A stretch of DNA of 64,000 bases, from contig DATHBD010000059.1 in assembly GCA_035296325.1 (NCBI GenBank), positions 1 to 64,000 on the forward strand, given 5' to 3'. The DNA is from DATHBD01 sp035296325 (GTDB lineage: Bacteria; Actinomycetota; Actinomycetes; Mycobacteriales; Micromonosporaceae). Shown in pieces: positions 63,086-64,000 of this stretch. A program made the position numbers and the translations under genes. Position 1 is the first letter of the stretch. The number at the start of each line of letters is the position of its first letter. The notes under the pieces were generated by a model. The model did not search any database. It saw nothing but the letters and a program-made list of their open reading frames with translations, and was not told where the DNA came from.

Positions 63086-63691
63086 ATGTTCCTCGCCCGC
63101 CTGCTGCTGCGGGTCGCCCCCGCGCCGATCCGCGCGTTGCTGCTGCGGCATGCCGAAGTGCTGAAGTTCCTGACGGTCGGCGGAATGTGTTTCATGATCA
63201 CCATTACCGTCAACTATGCGCTGAAGCTGACGATCCTCACCGCGAAGCCGTTGACGGCGCTCACCGTGGCGACCCTGATCTCCACCATGGTGTCGTACGT
63301 GCTCAACCGGGAATGGTCCTTCCGCACCCGGGGTGGTCGCGTGCGGCACCACGAGGCCGCACTCTTCTTCATCATCAGTGGCCTGGGCATCGCGCTCTAC
63401 CTGGTGCCGCCGTCCATCTCGCGCTACGTACTCGAGCTACGCACGCCCACCGTGAGCCGGCCGATGCAGGAGATCGCCGACTTCGTCAGCATCATCCTGG
63501 GCACCCTGCTCGCCATGGTGTTCCGGCTCTGGGCCTTCAAGCGGTTCGTCTTCCCGCACGCTGACGTTCGTCCCGCCGTACGGGTCCGGACGTCCGCCCG
63601 GCGCGGTCGCCGAGGTGGGCGGGCGGTCACCCGCAGCGTCGTGATCCACGACCAACCCGTGCCGAGGGGTACCGACACCAGGTCGGGCTAG
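63086..63691 (+). CDS. GtrA-family membrane protein
   Basis: This 201-residue protein has four membrane helices with GtrA motifs: LKFLTVGGMCFMITITVNYAL, STMVSYVLNREWSFRT and LGTLLAMVFRLWAFKRFVF. GtrA proteins help move polyprenyl-phosphate sugars across the membrane. It stands alone here; partners could be the GT39 or glycan-operon enzymes elsewhere in the window (inference). The long basic C-terminus beyond KRFVF is unusual. Confidence 0.9.
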   Translation: MFLARLLLRVAPAPIRALLLRHAEVLKFLTVGGMCFMITITVNYALKLTILTAKPLTALTVATLISTMVSYVLNREWSFRTRGGRVRHHEAALFFIISGLGIALYLVPPSISRYVLELRTPTVSRPMQEIADFVSIILGTLLAMVFRLWAFKRFVFPHADVRPAVRVRTSARRGRRGGRAVTRSVVIHDQPVPRGTDTRSG

Positions 63692-63738
63692 CGGATCCCG
63701 AACGACAGCGGATCCCGACGACAGCGGATCCCGACGAC
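63690..63738. repeat. Tandem 16-17-bp repeats after GtrA gene
   Basis: One 17-bp unit (63690-63706) and two identical 16-bp units AGCGGATCCCGACGAC (63707-63722, 63723-63738) are followed by a partial fourth copy. They start at the GtrA stop codon, in the 215 bp before rtcB. Confidence 0.85.
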
Positions 63739-63906
63739 AGCGGATCGCGGATGCCGCAGAATCCGCCTCCGTATTCCGTTGAGCTACGCTGCGTAGCGGG
63801 ATCCCGGTCGTGGGCTGTCTGACGGCACGCGATCGCGAGCGGGCACTGACCCGCATCCGACCTTGGCGGTCGATCCTGCACGGTGAGCGGGGGAGGCGTC
63901 GTGGGA

Positions 63907-64000
63907 ATGTCGGCCGTCTACGGAGCACGGGTGCCGATTCGGATGTGGGCGGATCCGGCCACAGTGGAGTCGGCCGCGATGGCTCAGCTCCGCAATCTCG
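63907..64000 (+). CDS. rtcB: RNA ligase RtcB (5' end only)
   Basis: The first 31 codons read MSAVYGARVPIRMW, then DPATVESAAMAQLRNL. This matches the start of actinobacterial RtcB, the GTP/Mn-dependent RNA ligase that joins 3'-phosphate or 2',3'-cyclic-phosphate ends to 5'-OH ends. GGGAGG lies at 63891-63896. Either ATG 63907 or GTG 63901 could start it. The rest, including the metal site, is beyond the window. With kptA nearby this suggests an RNA repair neighbourhood. Confidence 0.8.
   Translation, partial: MSAVYGARVPIRMWADPATVESAAMAQLRNL

Noticed and set aside
63775..63787. tRNA D-arm-like stretch (minus strand GTAGCTCAACGGA) before rtcB
   Set aside because: Only 13 nt match a tRNA-Arg D arm; no acceptor, anticodon or T stems can be folded, so it is not a tRNA and is weak as an attachment-site relic.

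Overview
This is a high-GC actinobacterial chromosome window. The actinobacterial signs are GTG/ATG starts with GGAGG-type ribosome sites, many 1-4 nt stop/start overlaps, Tat signals, a SigE-family ECF sigma factor, a DUF222 HNH protein, and adjacent cysS and rlmB genes. A Micromonosporaceae-like host is my inference; no rRNA or species marker is present.

Layout. 1-5.5 kb: 5' end of an NRPS gene (condensation and adenylation domains, running off the left edge), a divergent EntS-like MFS exporter, an EntD/Sfp-type phosphopantetheinyl transferase, an XRE regulator and a small membrane protein with a 42-bp perfect palindrome at its promoter. 7.0-20.8 kb: ten tightly coupled minus-strand genes that look like a complete surface-polysaccharide operon: GT2, DUF1616-like anchor, GT4, polysaccharide deacetylase, GT4, large DUF2206-like membrane protein, Wzx-like flippase, a double GT4 protein, then an exported DUF1800/DUF1501 pair. 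21-24 kb: a secreted WDGDG-repeat protein, an unknown protein and a MarR regulator. 24-33 kb: a catabolic and uptake locus with an aldehyde dehydrogenase, an IclR regulator, a complete branched-chain-amino-acid-type (HAAT) ABC importer and a second dehydrogenase-like protein. Two near-identical 19-bp boxes flank iclR and sit by both outward promoters. 33-41.5 kb: sigma factor plus sialidase-repeat membrane protein, a PLD-helicase-DUF3427 protein, a secreted intradiol dioxygenase, a DUF222 HNH protein and a decayed IS5-type transposase.

41.5-47 kb: GT39 membrane glycosyltransferase, CPBP protease with its TetR regulator, tRNA-Thr(UGU), and a stand-alone MsiK-type sugar ABC ATPase. 47-54.8 kb: housekeeping genes (rlmB, cysS, fumC) with a small membrane protein, a universal stress protein and an APC permease. 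55-64 kb: a large secreted GH35 beta-galactosidase, a STAS protein, kptA (RNA 2'-phosphotransferase), a broken AlkZ-type gene, a VOC protein, an SDR-like protein with a cysteine knuckle and no catalytic tyrosine, a GtrA protein and the first codons of rtcB.

The most interesting candidates are the ten-gene glycan operon with its DUF1800/DUF1501 tail and fused glycosyltransferases, the PLD-helicase-DUF3427 protein as a possible defence or repair nuclease, the zinc-knuckle SDR-like protein, the 42-bp palindrome, and the paired IclR boxes. All functional statements come from reading motifs; no database search was run.
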